Positions 12,001 to 24,505 of a stretch of 64,000 bases of DNA are shown here, in pieces. Each line of letters opens with the position of its first letter. Position 1 is the stretch's first letter. The DNA is from Margaritispora aquatica (taxonomy: Eukaryota > Ascomycota > Leotiomycetes > Helotiales > Discinellaceae): the NCBI GenBank assembly GCA_007644065.1, contig VJWN01000033.1, forward strand, positions 241,830 through 305,829, given 5' to 3'. The notes beneath the pieces were generated by a model. It did no database searches and had not been told where the DNA came from. It saw nothing but the letters and a program-made list of their open reading frames with translations. Both the position numbers and the translations under genes were made by a program.

Positions 12001-12354
12001 GGAATTCGAACCTAATGAAAATTAATGATGCACTAGCGGCCTTTGGCTTCTTTTCTATGGAGATGATGCTTTACTAGTTAATGGCTGGCTTCCCCAGGAT
12101 TTGCTTTGGAGGATGGGTTTTTGATTTAATGTCTGTCACTCTTCTGTAGTGGATTTACTCGAAATTCCCCTGCTTTAAGTAAAATACCTTCGACTCCTTC
12201 ACACAATACCATCATTGAACTGTCCAATCCTTTCGTGCTGCAAAGAAATATACATCAATACAAAGATCCATATACCCAAGGGCTGGTTCGGAGATCACAT
12301 GTCGAAGAAGCTCTGCCACAATCATACCCCACGCACGGCGACCAGTAGAACGAG
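9074..12354. other. Gene-poor stretch, 3.3 kb
   Basis: Only short unsupported frames are seen on either strand, the longest being 10602-11000 (-) and 11769-12077 (+). A degraded coding fragment sits at 9216-9416 (listed separately). The stretch carries the upstream regions of the dehydrogenase and of the Zn2Cys6 regulator. No tRNA or repeat is apparent. Confidence 0.5.
9216..9416 (-). pseudogene. Degraded coding fragment with internal TAG
   Basis: Read on the - strand, this 67-codon frame has a protein-like composition (a stretch beginning ENFDHQVPQYSVKVAFTEVM) but is bounded by stops and holds an in-frame TAG at 9369-9371. No start or splice context fits a working gene. It could be the remnant of an old gene, or chance. 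I do not recognise the family. Confidence 0.3.
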
Positions 12355-15083
12355 ATGTCACCACCAGATGAGAACAACAATTCTCAGTCGCCAGCATCTT
12401 CCAATGGGTCCAGCTTGAAGAAACGCGATGCCAAAACCCTATCACTGGATGACAATGGAAATCCAAAACCTGTCAAGAGAAGAGCATCAAAAGCTTGTGC
12501 GGCATGCAGGACAAGAAAGGTGCGGTGCGATGTGACACACATGTATCACCAGGGTGCCAATGGGCAATCCACTTGTTCAAATTGTACAATGGATGGAATC
12601 CCATGCGTCGTCGAGGAGAGCAAACGCAAGAGGTTGGTTTTTTGTCTGCAGCTAATGCTTGAGGACCGGTCATTAACTCGGGACAGAAAACCTAGTGGAA
12701 ATCAGGACCCAAATCAGAATGGAAGAGCATTGCCCGTGGCCACGACGCCGGCTCCTATTCCAATGGCAAATAATCAATCTTGGAGCAATGGACTAGTTAA
12801 CTTGGCGGAGATTACTAAATCGAGTGAAAGGAGATGGAGCGATTCATCACACATGTCGAACGAGGGAGTAAATAGCTTCCCTACTTCGCATACAGCCCAT
12901 ACACCACATGGCCTTTGTGAGCTTGTTATATCCACTTGAATATACCTAGACTAACATCGCAGATCAAAATGCAACGAATCAATTGAGCAGAGGGGAACAT
13001 CTGCGAAGGCAAAGTTATATCAGTAGCAGGCTCGATGATCTGGACCCTACCTACGCACTTCTTCAATCTGCTTCCATCTCAGGAGACCGAACAAGGACAC
13101 GCATTGAGACTCCGCCAGCTATCGATACTAAGAATAGCTTCTCATTTCTTCCTTCCGCTCCTCCACCTATGCCAAAACACATCTTACCAGGCTACATCAA
13201 ACCTCTACCTCCGCGGATGACTTCGGCGGATATCGACTACCTATATGCTAAAGGCGCCTTGAACTTGCCCGACATACCATTGAGAAATGCCCTTCTCCGT
13301 AGTTACCTAGAATATGTTCATCCATACATGCCACTCATAGAGGTCCACGAACTTCTTAGGATTATCGATGATGGGACCGGACAGTCTGGGACAATTAGTC
13401 TGCTATTATTTCAGGCGATAATGTTCGCGGGGATCGCGTTTGTGGACATATCGTTGCTAGGGAATTACTCATCCAGAAAGTGCGCCAGGAGAGCATTTTT
13501 CCAGAAAGCCAGGGTACGCAACATTCCAATGTGTAAAGAGTGAAATGAGGACGATGCTAATATTTGCCGATTTCAAGGTCTTATATGATTGTGATTATGA
13601 TGCTGATCGTGTATCTCTGGTCCAATCACTTCTTCTCATGACATACTGGTATGAAACGCCCGACGACCAAAAGGATACATGGCATTGGATGGGTGTGGCT
13701 ATTTCACTGGCACACACGATAGGATTGCATCGAAACCCGGATAATTCAAACATGTCATATAATCGAAAACGGCTTTGGAAGAGAATTTGGTGGTCGTGCT
13801 TCATGCGTGATCGCTTAATAGCATTGGGAATGCGACGACCGACCCGCATTCAAAACGAAGATTGCGATGTACCTATGCTTACGGAAGAGGACTTTGAAAT
13901 ACAGGTCTTGGATCCAAGCAATTCAATCGTTGGACTTGAAGGTGGCATGATCCGAAGTGAAGAGGCTCAGAGAAACATGGCTCAAATGTGTATCGAGAAA
14001 GCCAAGTTGAGTCTCTGTATCTCACACGTTCTTTCTGTGCAGTACTCAGTCCTAGTGCGCAACCAGGGTCAGCAAGGAAATGAAGGGAGCACCCAATCAA
14101 GTGTGATGTTGTTTCCTAATAAGCTCAACAAAACCGACGAAGTCAAATCCTGCGATCAAGAACTTGCCAAATGGGTTGCAGAGCTCCCTCCCAGTTGCCA
14201 ATACACGCACGATGCTCCATCTTTATCAGAGACCAACAAACACCCCTTGTTCATTCATCGAAGTCTGCTTCATATGGTATACTTTACAACTCTTTCAGCA
14301 CTCCATAGACCACAAGTCTTACCCGCTGCACCAATCACCCAACCTCAGTCAGAAACATTGCGGGAAGATTCCTGGACAAAGGTTCATGAAGCGTCACGGG
14401 AAATCACTAGAATTTCTACCTCGCTTCTTGAACTTCACCTGGCTGAGTTTCTCCCAACGACTGGAGTTACAGTTCTATTGCCGGCTATGATAATTCACCT
14501 CTTGGATCTCAAGTCTGGTGATGAAAGTGTTCGAATCTCAGGTCTGAGAGGTTTCCGCCATTGTATGCAAGTCTTGAATCGACTGCGCGACAAGTATTCA
14601 AGTGCAGATTATGCAAGCCAGTTCTTGCAAGCTGCAGTGAGGAAAGCTCAGATGGAAGGTGTTATTGGTGATGAATTAGTGCGTGAGAATTTACGGCAAG
14701 AAGATGCACAATTAAGGTTGGATGTCGACAAGCGAAAGGCCAACGTGGATTTGCAGAGAGCTCATCAACGAGCCGCTATGCGGCATACTCCGCCACCGCA
14801 AGAAGAGTCAGCAGACACAGGCATGCAGGATATACACATTCCTGCAGACACACCTCATCATGCTGCGCCAACACCACCTGAAGTCGATATTAATATCGGA
14901 ACTATTCAGTACGATCATCAAGACTATATTATCACAAATGGGCTCGATGCCCAACCCATGATAGCAGATCAGGATTTCAATTTTGATGATTTTTTAAATG
15001 TGTCTGGGGACCAATGGAATGAACAAGGATTGGAAGGTGTGGGGGATATGAGTTGGATGGTTAATATGGATGGGACTGATTAG
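12355..15083 (+). CDS. Zn2Cys6 transcription factor, FarA/CTF1-like
   Basis: The gene has four exons: 12355-12632, 12687-12916, 12963-13513 and 13578-15083. The introns are 54, 46 and 64 nt, all GT-AG. The spliced length is 2565 nt, or 854 aa. The binuclear cluster has Cys48, Cys51, Cys58, Cys74, Cys77 and Cys84. It is flanked by KRRASKACAACRTRKVRCDV and ESKRKR, the hallmark of the fatty-acid/cutinase regulators FarA, FarB and CTF1. The fungal transcription factor domain (about 270-520) carries LLLMTYWYETPDDQKDTWHWMGVAISLAHTIGLHR, here quoted only as a landmark starting at 13634. The C-terminus is acidic and Asp/Asn-rich. The first intron is optional by frame (54 nt, multiple of three) and its donor is weak. 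The likely role is nuclear control of lipid or cutin use, by homology only. Confidence 0.88.
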
Positions 15084-16987
15084 GGTTTGAATATGAGCTT
15101 TTGGAAATCTACTTGTGGAAATGGCCCGCTTAATGGGATCCTCGTCGCCGGCGAATGGAGGCTCTTCGACTACCAATGATGATTCATAGAGAGCAACCTA
15201 GCAATCATGGCTTGCTAGAATTGAAGAGTACTATTGGCGCATTACGGATCATACAGTTTATGACTATTGGGGTGTGGAGTTGGGTGGGCAATGAAAAGTT
15301 TGGACTGGGCTTGGATTTTTGGGTTGGAGGTCATTACTTCGTAGCACTATACCCACCGATTTTATACACTTATACTGAAATGCATATCTCTTTAAGTTAT
15401 ATGATGCATTAGCTACTTGCGTAAACAATTGACTTATTTTTACAGAGTATTCTGATTTTCGTTAATTTCGAGAATTGTGCCGTCTGGATTTCTCGGCAAA
15501 CTAGCCTCCGTGGCTATTCTGTTTATGTGTTGTTACTACATATTCATCTTTGTCTATGATTTATTTTTATTCAAGTCGACTTTCTCAGATCCCGATTAAG
15601 CAGTACTCGTCTCCTCAGAATGAGTGCCGGGAAATTCCCACCTAACACAACGAACCCACTAGTGTCAGCAGATCTGCCATAATGCGACACAAATTTTAGA
15701 TATACATAGTTCAAGCGCTAAGTACTAGTGTTAGTTTAATAAAAAGGGGTACCAAGCTTGTGAAACGAGGGAAAGTATCGCTTCGAGTTCTATTGCTACG
15801 CTACTTTATCATACTCAGTAAGCTTGAAACGTCATGAACTAAATAGTGGTGGAACTTGATTCAGAATGCTTACCTCCGTAGGTTGGATTTCCGATGTGAG
15901 CTCAGTGAGCTAGTGGCACAAGTACCGTGGTCGCGTGATGTGGTCTGCGATTCGCATTTCCTTAGCTCAGCTACACGGTTGATGATCATTACCGGCTACC
16001 TAGGCGAAGCTAGCGATGTGTCGTCAGTGGTAGGCTGTATTCTGCTTATGGCAGGTTTGCCGAACTCTAGTGGTAATCCCTGATAAGCTCCGCTCCATGC
16101 TAAGCGGGTAGTATTATCCTGGGCATGGTATTTGCCTGATGCGGATTTCTGAACTTGTGAAGGAGTAGGGAAATGAAGCGGGGCAACGGACCGTCTTGCG
16201 GATTGTTGTTCGTGTGGGGTCTTTGTTAATCGAAGCGGAGCGGGCACAGCAATTGAAAGGACAGAATCTTGGTGTGGGGCTTGGTGGAATGGGAGAGGTG
16301 AGCTTGAAGCGGAGGCGGGGTCAAGCAGGTTCATAGGCGAGCGATGAACTCGCCAAGACTGCGAATATTATAACAAGTCATCTTTGCACACAGAATCATA
16401 CTTCAGATTTGGGACTTCGAGTTAGCCAAAAGTAAGTCAGAGAAAGTGTTATTTATAATGAGCATGTTATGGTATTCTTTACCTAGCGGTAGTAAAATAA
16501 AATCCTCGTCCTTGAAAATTAGATCCTTACGAGATTGACCCCGTTTACGCAAAACACATGCTGCTATGGTCAGTGAAGAAACATTTTCTTTATAACTGCG
16601 TGGGTACTGATCTTTTAAGAATTGAATGATCGGAGGTGACTAGACGAGACGAGACGTACTTAGCTTCCAAGTATTAAAGGATAATAGTCGGCAAAGATTG
16701 TAATTATGGAAGTCGCACCAAACTCATCGTGCCAACGATAGATTGAGAGGGAAGTCAGCCTCGGATCAATACAAGTCACGGTGTATGATAGAATGCTACA
16801 CGAAAAAGAAGAATCATAGATATTGAATCGTTATAATTTACAAGTGATATTACACATTAATCATTATCGTCCTCCCAAATTACTCTGGTATCGTAATACA
16901 AGTACAAGTAGTTTTCGCTTCACTAAGCATTGTTCACTTCCAATTCTTCCCAATGTCAAATTTATTTCCATCCCCAATATTTATTCC
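15084..16987. other. Intergenic, 1.9 kb
   Basis: Two converging 3' ends lie here. The longest frame is 15996-16334 (-, 112 codons, ATG start), Pro/Ser-rich with no recognised motif, and I do not call it. Otherwise I see nothing. Confidence 0.45.
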
Positions 16988-17878
16988 TCAAAAGTTACCA
17001 GCCGTGTTATTGTGGTGAGTGTTATGAGGCACATGGGTGGTAGTGGTGGTTTGGTAACCATTCACAGCGGTCCCAGTAGGAGCAACATATCCGCCATTCG
17101 TAGTACCAGTGCTCATTGGAGCAGGGTGGCCATACTTGCTGACGACGGGTTCATTTCCGACGGCCGTAGCATCAGTGGCATATGAGCTTCTCACAGCCGC
17201 AGGCGAAGTGTGATGTGGGAGAGCATCTGGGTTCTTAGCGCCAGCGGCGAACTCCATATCACGGTACTTTTGCTTGCGTTGCCAGAACTTGCGCTTAGGA
17301 CGACCAGCTGTGTAACCATTGTTGGGAGATGGACCAAACGCCTTCTCCTTGCGGCGGTGCTGGATGAGGCCATACTCGACGAAGATGGAAATGAAGAAGA
17401 AGACGGCTCCAACAATAGCAACTGCGAAGCAGGCTGTATTCAATCTGCAGGCACGGTGCAGAGATGGCAGTTGAACAAAACCATCTTGATCGTTTCCAAC
17501 GACGATGGCGACATTATTGTTTGAATCTCCAACACCGAGAGGAGTGTTGACGATACCGCTGCAGTTGCGTCCACCGCGAGTTGCGTAAGCGAGGTAGATG
17601 AATGCACCAGTGAAGGCGAAATCAAGAATCATGCCCAGCAAGCTGAAGAACGCAATTCCACCGAGACAGCATACTAATAGAAGGGCGAATATGGTGTAGA
17701 CGACTGCAGCTCCGGAGATACCTTCGACGGCCTTGATGTATGTTGCGATGTATAAATCTCGGGAAGAGAGGGCGGCGAGGAAATACGAGAAGATGGCGAG
17801 GATGATTGCTGCGCAGCAGAATTCGATTGCTCGCAGAAATAGCGAGACTGACTTGAGTGCAACGCCGCCGAAACCCAT
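16988..17878 (-). CDS. MARVEL-domain integral membrane protein
   Basis: This is a 296 aa single-exon frame with ATG at 17876-17878. Hydrophobic segments lie at about residues 13-37, 53-75, 77-99 and 146-172. The fourth is followed by the basic stretch QHRRKEK. This four-helix layout and the fungal MGFGG...RAIEF start fit the MARVEL family, which organises membrane microdomains. The cytosolic tail of about 120 residues is Gly/Thr/Asn/His-rich and low in complexity, ending HNTHHNNTAGNF. The exact role cannot be read from sequence. Confidence 0.85.
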   Translation of the reverse strand: MGFGGVALKSVSLFLRAIEFCCAAIILAIFSYFLAALSSRDLYIATYIKAVEGISGAAVVYTIFALLLVCCLGGIAFFSLLGMILDFAFTGAFIYLAYATRGGRNCSGIVNTPLGVGDSNNNVAIVVGNDQDGFVQLPSLHRACRLNTACFAVAIVGAVFFFISIFVEYGLIQHRRKEKAFGPSPNNGYTAGRPKRKFWQRKQKYRDMEFAAGAKNPDALPHHTSPAAVRSSYATDATAVGNEPVVSKYGHPAPMSTGTTNGGYVAPTGTAVNGYQTTTTTHVPHNTHHNNTAGNF

Positions 17879-19363
17879 TTTGATGTTGTGTGTAGTGTCG
17901 GTATGTGGTTAATGGTGAGTTTGCTGATGATGAAAAGATTGCTGAGGGATATTGGGGTGAAAGCCAGAATATATCTCAAACGAAGTAGAAGCTGCATGCA
18001 GGCATCACTTCTAAGCATGGCTGTGGCATGACATAGCAGGTCTTTCCCAGGTACTAATGGTACTAGCCTCTTCTACCACTCAAGTCACAAACAAGGTCGC
18101 TAGCTTTCTTGTGCCTTGTCACTTTCTAGCTTAAAACAAGAAGAACCTCGATCCGCGTCCCCGGGTGAGAGAATCTGACAATTTCAATTCGTTCGTTTAG
18201 CATGTTGAGCATGTTCTTTCGTGCTCTCAGATCTTTTTCTTCCATCAGATTTGCATGACGAGAGCTGTGGCTCGGCAAACACATGCGCCACCGTTGCCCA
18301 GCTCAACCATTGAAAATTTGCATGGGTTAAGGTGCCAAGATCAAATCAAAACCTTGGTTAAAGATGCGCCTCAACAATCATTCCGTCTTGTGGTTGCATC
18401 GTTGCATAGTTGCATGCTTGCATGCTTGCAGATACTGATTGATCGACAGATGGCCTCCTCTGTATGGAGGGGAAGATACGTCACTGCAGGGTTCTTCGTC
18501 AATCGAATGGATGATCGACAAATGTGGCGTTTGACCCAGATCAGCCACCGACACGTGCCGAGCCAGGGACAGCGGCAGTAGGGACATTCTGCATTTTACC
18601 GGCGGATGCTTGGTCGAGATCGTGGAGATGGAAATCAAAACCTGAAAAAAGAAGATTTGAAACTTTGAAAATATATATGGCTGCAACTTAAGGCTAAGTC
18701 AATAAACAAAGTTGCTTCTAGGCTTCTTGGCTTCTAGAAAACTGTCTAGAGCAGGCCGACAATGAGCAATTTTCTGGACTTGACAGAAATTGGCGACAAG
18801 TTTTCGGTTTTGTACCTATGACGTAACGCTTGGAAATTTCCGTGGTCTATTATTGTTTCTTTTAAGTGAAAACCATAAATCCATCAAGTAGATTATCCTG
18901 TGACTTATGAGTTCGAGGCTGGGAGTGGTGGTACTGCTCGCATTGCTGAGGTAGAGAAGACTTTGCTCATGTGGAAGAGTAGGCGAATTGTTCTCTTTCG
19001 GCAAGTCTAGCTAGCAGCAGTTAATATCATCGTTTGTTGCTGCTAGAATCATCCTAGATATGTTGAGAAGTCTACAAACTCATAGTTGCTGAATTCATTC
19101 TTCATTACTATGGCGACTCGCATTACTAGAAAAAGAGATCACTCTGAATTAGTAAACACGTTGCGGGTAAATAAATTGTTATGATTATCCTATGACCTTG
19201 CTGCCTCATAGTTGTATCATATCTCACCCCGCGTTTCTTCACTCTACCCCAGCAAGTCCCAACTCTGATCTTGACTTCCAAACTCCAATGATTCCTCTGA
19301 CCCCCAAAAAGCTCTCTCCAATGGAAAAACTTCAATGTCTTAGCCATAGTCCAGCACTCCTCT
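17879..19363. other. Intergenic, 1.5 kb
   Basis: This holds the upstream region of the MARVEL gene. A short GTTGCAT array is at 18393-18430. No gene is supported. The open frames (for example 18255-18581, +) have no coding character. Confidence 0.5.
18393..18430 (+). repeat. GTTGCAT short tandem array
   Basis: Five copies of TTGCAT/TTGCA at 8-9 bp spacing lie in intergenic DNA. GCATGC palindromes overlap within the array. Confidence 0.7.
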
Positions 19364-19681
19364 CTATCTCCTCCCAGCCTCCGTCCACCTCCTATCCCAG
19401 TCCATAATCACTTCCATCCCATCCCTTCGATTTGTCTCCAACCGCAACGCGACTTTCTCAAAATTCTCATCTCTCGCTAGCCAGAGCTCTAAATTCGGCA
19501 TCAGAGCTGATAGTCTGTCGGGATTGGGCTGTCGTGCTGCAACCCCGGTATGCGGGGTTGGAGTTGGTGCTGCAGGTTGTTTCTGCCTGTGGGGCTCGGT
19601 TAGCGGGGGAGAAGCGAAGGTGAGGAAAGGGGGGTAGGTTTGGGCAGGTGCGACAAACATGTTTGATGGTCTGGAAGACAT
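19364..19681 (-). CDS. Small hypothetical protein
   Basis: This is a 105 aa frame from ATG 19679-19681 to TAG 19364-19366. An upstream ATG at 19756 would add 25 residues, but the start MSSRPSNMF is the more typical one. The N-terminal half is Pro-rich. The C-terminal half looks like an ordered amphipathic helix pair (PDRLSALMPNLELWLAR, then NFEKVALRLETNRRDG). I recognise no family. Composition and helix pattern suggest a real gene rather than a shadow frame, but this is not proven. Confidence 0.5.
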   Translation of the reverse strand: MSSRPSNMFVAPAQTYPPFLTFASPPLTEPHRQKQPAAPTPTPHTGVAARQPNPDRLSALMPNLELWLARDENFEKVALRLETNRRDGMEVIMDWDRRWTEAGRR

Positions 19682-20825
19682 TTTGTTGAATGTAGATTTG
19701 TTTGAAAGATTTTGGTGTGTGTATTGTAAATTGTTTTCAATGGCTTCAATTCGCAAGATCTGAATGGATTTGTGGAATGACTGAATGCTCTGGTAGGAGC
19801 CACAACCACGACAACTACACAGATATAAATACCAACTGTCTACGTCCTCATCTCAGAAACGCAGAACTACTCGTGCTTGAAAAGGAGCCCTTATTCCGTC
19901 CTTGTACCTGATTTCAAGAGCCAAGAGCTGACAATTAAGTCCTTAATTCCAGTATTACGGCACTGTTGAGCACCTACTACGTGTTCTCCTTCCTTAATCA
20001 TAAGCTAAACAAATCGGAATCGTTTAAAATGAAGTTCAGATATTGGTTGCAGCACTGCGCTATACGTTCTAATTTACGTGGTTCGGCCGTTTGCACTATG
20101 AAGTCTTCTAGGAGGAATTTGACGGGCCCCAACTACCCCCACGACCTGCACACCTCAAAGTCATAGGCCACAAAAGCGAGTCCAGTCAGGTCTTCCGATA
20201 AATCAGCCATCTCTCGACTCCTTAGGCACGGCATGCTATTTCTGGAGATCGAATTCAGGCTCCGAAGCATATCACAAGACACCTCAGTTTTGATCCTAGT
20301 CACCGGAAAGTCCGCATTCTTACCGGCTGTTCCTCTACACGTCTGTGTATCCAGTTATCCTGAACGCCTGATCGGTACTTTCACCGGATAACGGTGTTAC
20401 TTTCCTTCCTGGTTGAACACCTCGGGATTACCGGTCTCCTGTACCAATTTTAAATTTCATCGCACTATTCTTACATCTGCTAGTTCCCGAAGTACCTCAA
20501 AATTCACTGGTCACAAGAAGGTCCTCTGTTGAAAAGATGTAGATAAATTCATGTTCATTGAATGCAGCTGCCCCGCGACCACAAAGAAAATACACCCTCA
20601 CTCAGAAATTAACCATTGAGAAAAGTAGCGAAACAGAAAGAATCCAGTCCTCTTGTGCTCGATCATACTCAGTATGATCGTACTGTGCTCAAGCTTCTGC
20701 GAGTCCACCGCGGAGCGAGCCTACAGTTCTTTGGCCTGCCAGTCATTACCAATAATTCAGTCTTTTTCCTACTCCATGTTTCTTTATAAACTCATATCCT
20801 TGCCCGAAATCCAAGTCCCCCGCCC
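19682..20825. other. Intergenic, 1.1 kb
   Basis: This lies between the small - strand gene and the 3' end of the C2H2 gene. I find only short frames with no coding character. Confidence 0.5.
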
Positions 20826-22385
20826 TCACTGAAATGAAAAGGTCTGCTCCCAGTTCTGAGCATAGCTCTCGAAGTTGGCAGATTGCGAAAATGGCATGAG
20901 GTACTCAAAGTTGACCGTGTCTGTCAAGTCTCCAAGTCTATCTTGCTCGAATACATGATTATTGTCAAGTAGATCGTCAATCTCTATCGAAGGATCCATC
21001 GTCACGCCCGCCACGCCCTTGCCGCATTTCTCGAAATGGGATTTCTCGAAATGGGATTTCTCGAAATGGGCCCACATGTTGTCTTTTCTTGTAAATCCAC
21101 GGCTTTTACAGCCATAGTTCGGACACTTGTGGATTTTCCGCTCGTTCAGGGAATCGGAATGAGTGAGACACGCCTTGCGATGACGACTGATATTTGAGAT
21201 ATTCTTTGGCTTGATACACAGGCAGTCATATGATGCCCTGGATCTAGTGATGGGCTTTGCACCTGGGCTTGGTTTTGCCTTGTGGTGTAAGATTGGTGTC
21301 GAACTCGATTTGGGTTTGTGTGGTTGAGCCTCAGGTAGACCTTGCTTCGGCCAGTAATCTAGGTTGCTCAAATCCTGAGTTTGAAAATCGCTCTCTTTCG
21401 TAGATGAACTTGGCTCGAAGTCCCTACTTGAGCTCTGCATTGTGTCGGGCTCGCTGTAAACTTTGGCATCACCGAAGAACATAAGATCAACTTGGTCACC
21501 ATATGCCACACCATTATTTGGCAAGGGTGAGGTCGAGTCCATCGAAGAGACACTCGACAATCTGCTAGTATCTTCTGTTGTTGAGAAGCTTTGCATAGTC
21601 GATGTGCTTCCTCGGCCATCAAGCCAGCGATACGGGACATGGTTCGGTGAGATGTTGTTGCCATCCATGCTATTGCTGATGGAGGTTTCCAGACTAAGGA
21701 CATGATTGTCGGATGCACATGCTTGGTAGCTCATGTATCCAGTGTAGCTTCGGTCTAAGGGAGGCGAGCAAGAGGCTGCATAACCTACGGGTGGCATTTG
21801 CTGTGAGAAGATCGGAGGCTTCTGGGAGTGGTTGATAGTTCTGTCCGGAAGAGGAGTGGCACTCATCTCGACAGGGCACGAAGTATCACACGAAGCTGAT
21901 TTGGAAGACTGTTGACGACGTTGTTTGGTATCTTGGGAAGTCAATTTGTTCCTGACAGAGGAAATCGAGTTTCTCATTTTCTGCAGGCAGGAAGTTCCGT
22001 GGTATTTGCTGGTTGTTTCAAACTGATTGCAAAATGAAGAGAATATTGGGTCTTCAATCATCCTCTTGCAGTCGTATAAATGCTGCTGCATATCTGATTC
22101 CGTCATAAACGTGAGTTGGCATTCGAGAACAGGGCATGTCTTTTGTCGGAATTCGTCGATATTCAGATCTCCTGCACGATTGGAGTCTATCCACTTCTTG
22201 AATTCAACATGTGCAGGCGTGTGCCTAGGAGGGGTAGTATTTCTGCGAGGTCTAGAAATTAATAGCCGAATTTGAGTACATTTGAGCATGAAGACTTACA
22301 GAGAAGTTATAGCTGTTTCGAGGTACTTGTTTCCAGCACGAAATCCATAGCTGTTGCTCTCTCCGCGATTTTCCGAACTGTGCAT
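20826..22385 (-). CDS. C2H2 zinc-finger protein
   Basis: The gene has two exons: 22300-22385 (start MHSSENRG) and 20826-22251, with a 48 nt GTAAGT...TAG intron. The product is 503 aa. An in-frame ATG at 22586 would extend the N-terminus by 67 residues, so the start is uncertain. A Cys/His motif (CPVLECQLTF...H...C) lies near the N-terminus. Near the C-terminus are a degenerate finger (CLCIKPKNISNISRHRKAC) and a classical finger, CPNYGCKSRGFTRKDNMWAH. The middle is Ser/Thr/Pro-rich. Directly after the last finger histidine the peptide HFEKS is repeated three times by a 15 bp tandem repeat. It is a probable nuclear DNA-binding regulator with unknown targets. Confidence 0.82.
21027..21070 (-). 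repeat. 15-bp minisatellite inside the C2H2 finger
   Basis: There are three head-to-tail copies of a 15 bp unit containing TTCTCGAAATGGGAT on the + strand. They encode EKSHF repeats that start inside the last zinc finger. Confidence 0.9.
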
Positions 22386-24505
22386 ATTGTCACTTCGCTT
22401 TGCTTCCAGCGCTTGTGAATGGAGATGATTTCGAGGGTTGAGCAAGTGTATTGATGTTGCCTTGGGAATTTGGGAATCTAAGAGTTGGTTTCCTTGTATC
22501 GACCAGCGAGTTGTAATATATGACAATATCAGGACGAGGTAGAGGATTGATGCATGGATCGTGAACCTAGTCTTCCCCATCTGCATGCAAAGGCTGATAG
22601 ATTGAATGGTTCGCAGTTCGCATGTTGCCGAATGTATTTGTTATCTTGGCAGCAGTCCTTTTTTCGCTGTTGAAGGACGCAAAAGCTCCATCTTAGTGAA
22701 TGTGTATTGCATAATAACCCAATGACAATCACGTACTGGGGCAATTGTAGGATGCGTCCTGAAATATCTGATTGCCTCATCCTAGAATTGGCACCGGTGA
22801 AGTAGTGTATGCGGCATTGTCAGGAGTAATGCCCACCAAACAGGACGTCCCACCGGTGAAGCGAAAGATTCAGGTATCTTTCTCATTTTGAGGACACCAC
22901 GTAAGCTCGGAGTGATGTATAGATAAGTGAAAATCAGTAATATGCGTCTCCCGTGCAGCTCCGGAGAGGATTAACTTTGACTGGGGTAGCTATTGTCGGT
23001 AAAAGCAATTCGGCGGCTCTCCATCGCATCCTGAAGCTTGCTGCAGAACTTATAAACTTGACAGTGTTTCAATTTCTTCTTTGGGGTCAACTGGTGATGG
23101 TCAAAAGGTAACAACATTTCAAGCTGAATCCATGGAGGGTATCTAGTTCTTATCAACTCCTATGTTGGGCTCATAGCCACATAGCCTTAAACCCCCCCAA
23201 ACTTCAAAAAAAGCCTTACAGATACTAACCGCGCCGTAAGTTCCAGTTGTGGATCATTTAGAGGGCAGTTCAAATACGGCAGTGCAAAAGGTGTGGTAAC
23301 CTAGAGCAATGAGGAGTATGAAGCGGGGTAAAACAGAAGCAGAATCAGGACGAGAAAAGAGTTTGTGGGCTCTTCTTGCTCGTCCTGAAGCTCATTACTG
23401 CTAGGCGTTCTACTTCGATGCCGCCATTGCTGCCGCTTTTGTTTCACATCATTACACTCGAGAACTGGGATTCCTGTGAAGACGAGTAGATTATTTAATT
23501 ATACTAACCTCTCTTACCTGGCTCTATAACAGCACGAGGCTTCAAGGTTGCTTTTGTATTGAGCAACTCTACCGTAATTGTGAACAATGAATATGGGCGA
23601 GTATCGTGGAAAGCAACCTGGCTTTCTCCAAGCCTAAAACCTCATGCACTCGCCAAATACCAATCACCCATGACCCATTCAACTGTCAGTGTGTCATCAA
23701 CTCCAGCGAGTTGAAGCTCATGGTCTCAAAACAGCGTCTAGACAACCAATCATTTTTCAGCCACCAAAGACACAATATTGAGATAGATATCATCCGGAAA
23801 TGCTGCACTTGAAGCAAGTTCGATATAGGAAGAATGATAGACAAAGATTATAAAGATCGAACAGAAGTATTCTATTGAAAGTAAGAGTAAGGTATGCAGG
23901 TATCTTAGCTCTACAGGAGTAATCTATAAACGTAACATGCCATATCAAACCAGGAGAATGGGGAAAAAACAAAGGAGGCTCGAGGCTTGTTGTTGGAAGC
24001 TTGCTCCGGCTAATTATGATTGGCAAGCTATAATTAGCCAATAGACATAGACTACTTGACCCACCACCGTAAGTTACACAAAAAATTGAGACCTTTAGAA
24101 CTCCCACCCGCCTTGCCTGAGACTTTTAATCACCAAAGACTACACTGCCACAGTCGTTGATATCAAGGATTCAAGCACATCTTCGTATGCTGGCGAAAAA
24201 ATGGCTCATGTGCAAACAAATAGGTACCAATGAAGACAAACCATCATGACCTCAGCATCTACCACCTTCGGGGATTGATTGAGGCTCAAAATACCATGTA
24301 TCCAAATTGCCACTCAAGTACCTTACTTTACCACAATTATGCTGGATAAATGCCTCGGCTATTTTCTGTCAACAACTCTGAAGCCTTCATTGGAAAATAA
24401 CATTGGCCATTGTCGCTCGACGCAAGATATAGCCTCAAGATCGAAAGAAGAACTAAACTATCAACAAGTCAAACAAAATGCATGTAAAATGCAAAAATAT
24501 ACTCA
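22386..24505. other. Intergenic, 2.1 kb, upstream of the C2H2 gene
   Basis: No supported gene. Two copies of the palindromic word CACCGGTG are at 22792 and 22851. Open frames at 22529-22780 and 23790-24107 (-) are not convincing. Confidence 0.45.
22792..22858. promoter_or_regulatory. Paired CACCGGTGAA palindromic sites
   Basis: CACCGGTGAA occurs at 22792-22801 and again at 22851-22860, exactly 59 bp apart, about 400 bp upstream of the C2H2 start. A palindromic 8-mer repeated this closely is a candidate binding site. No factor can be named. Confidence 0.35.

Noticed and set aside
15996..16334. 112-codon - strand frame with ATG
   Set aside because: Low-complexity Pro/Ser/Ala peptide with no motif. 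It could be real but is not supportable from sequence alone.
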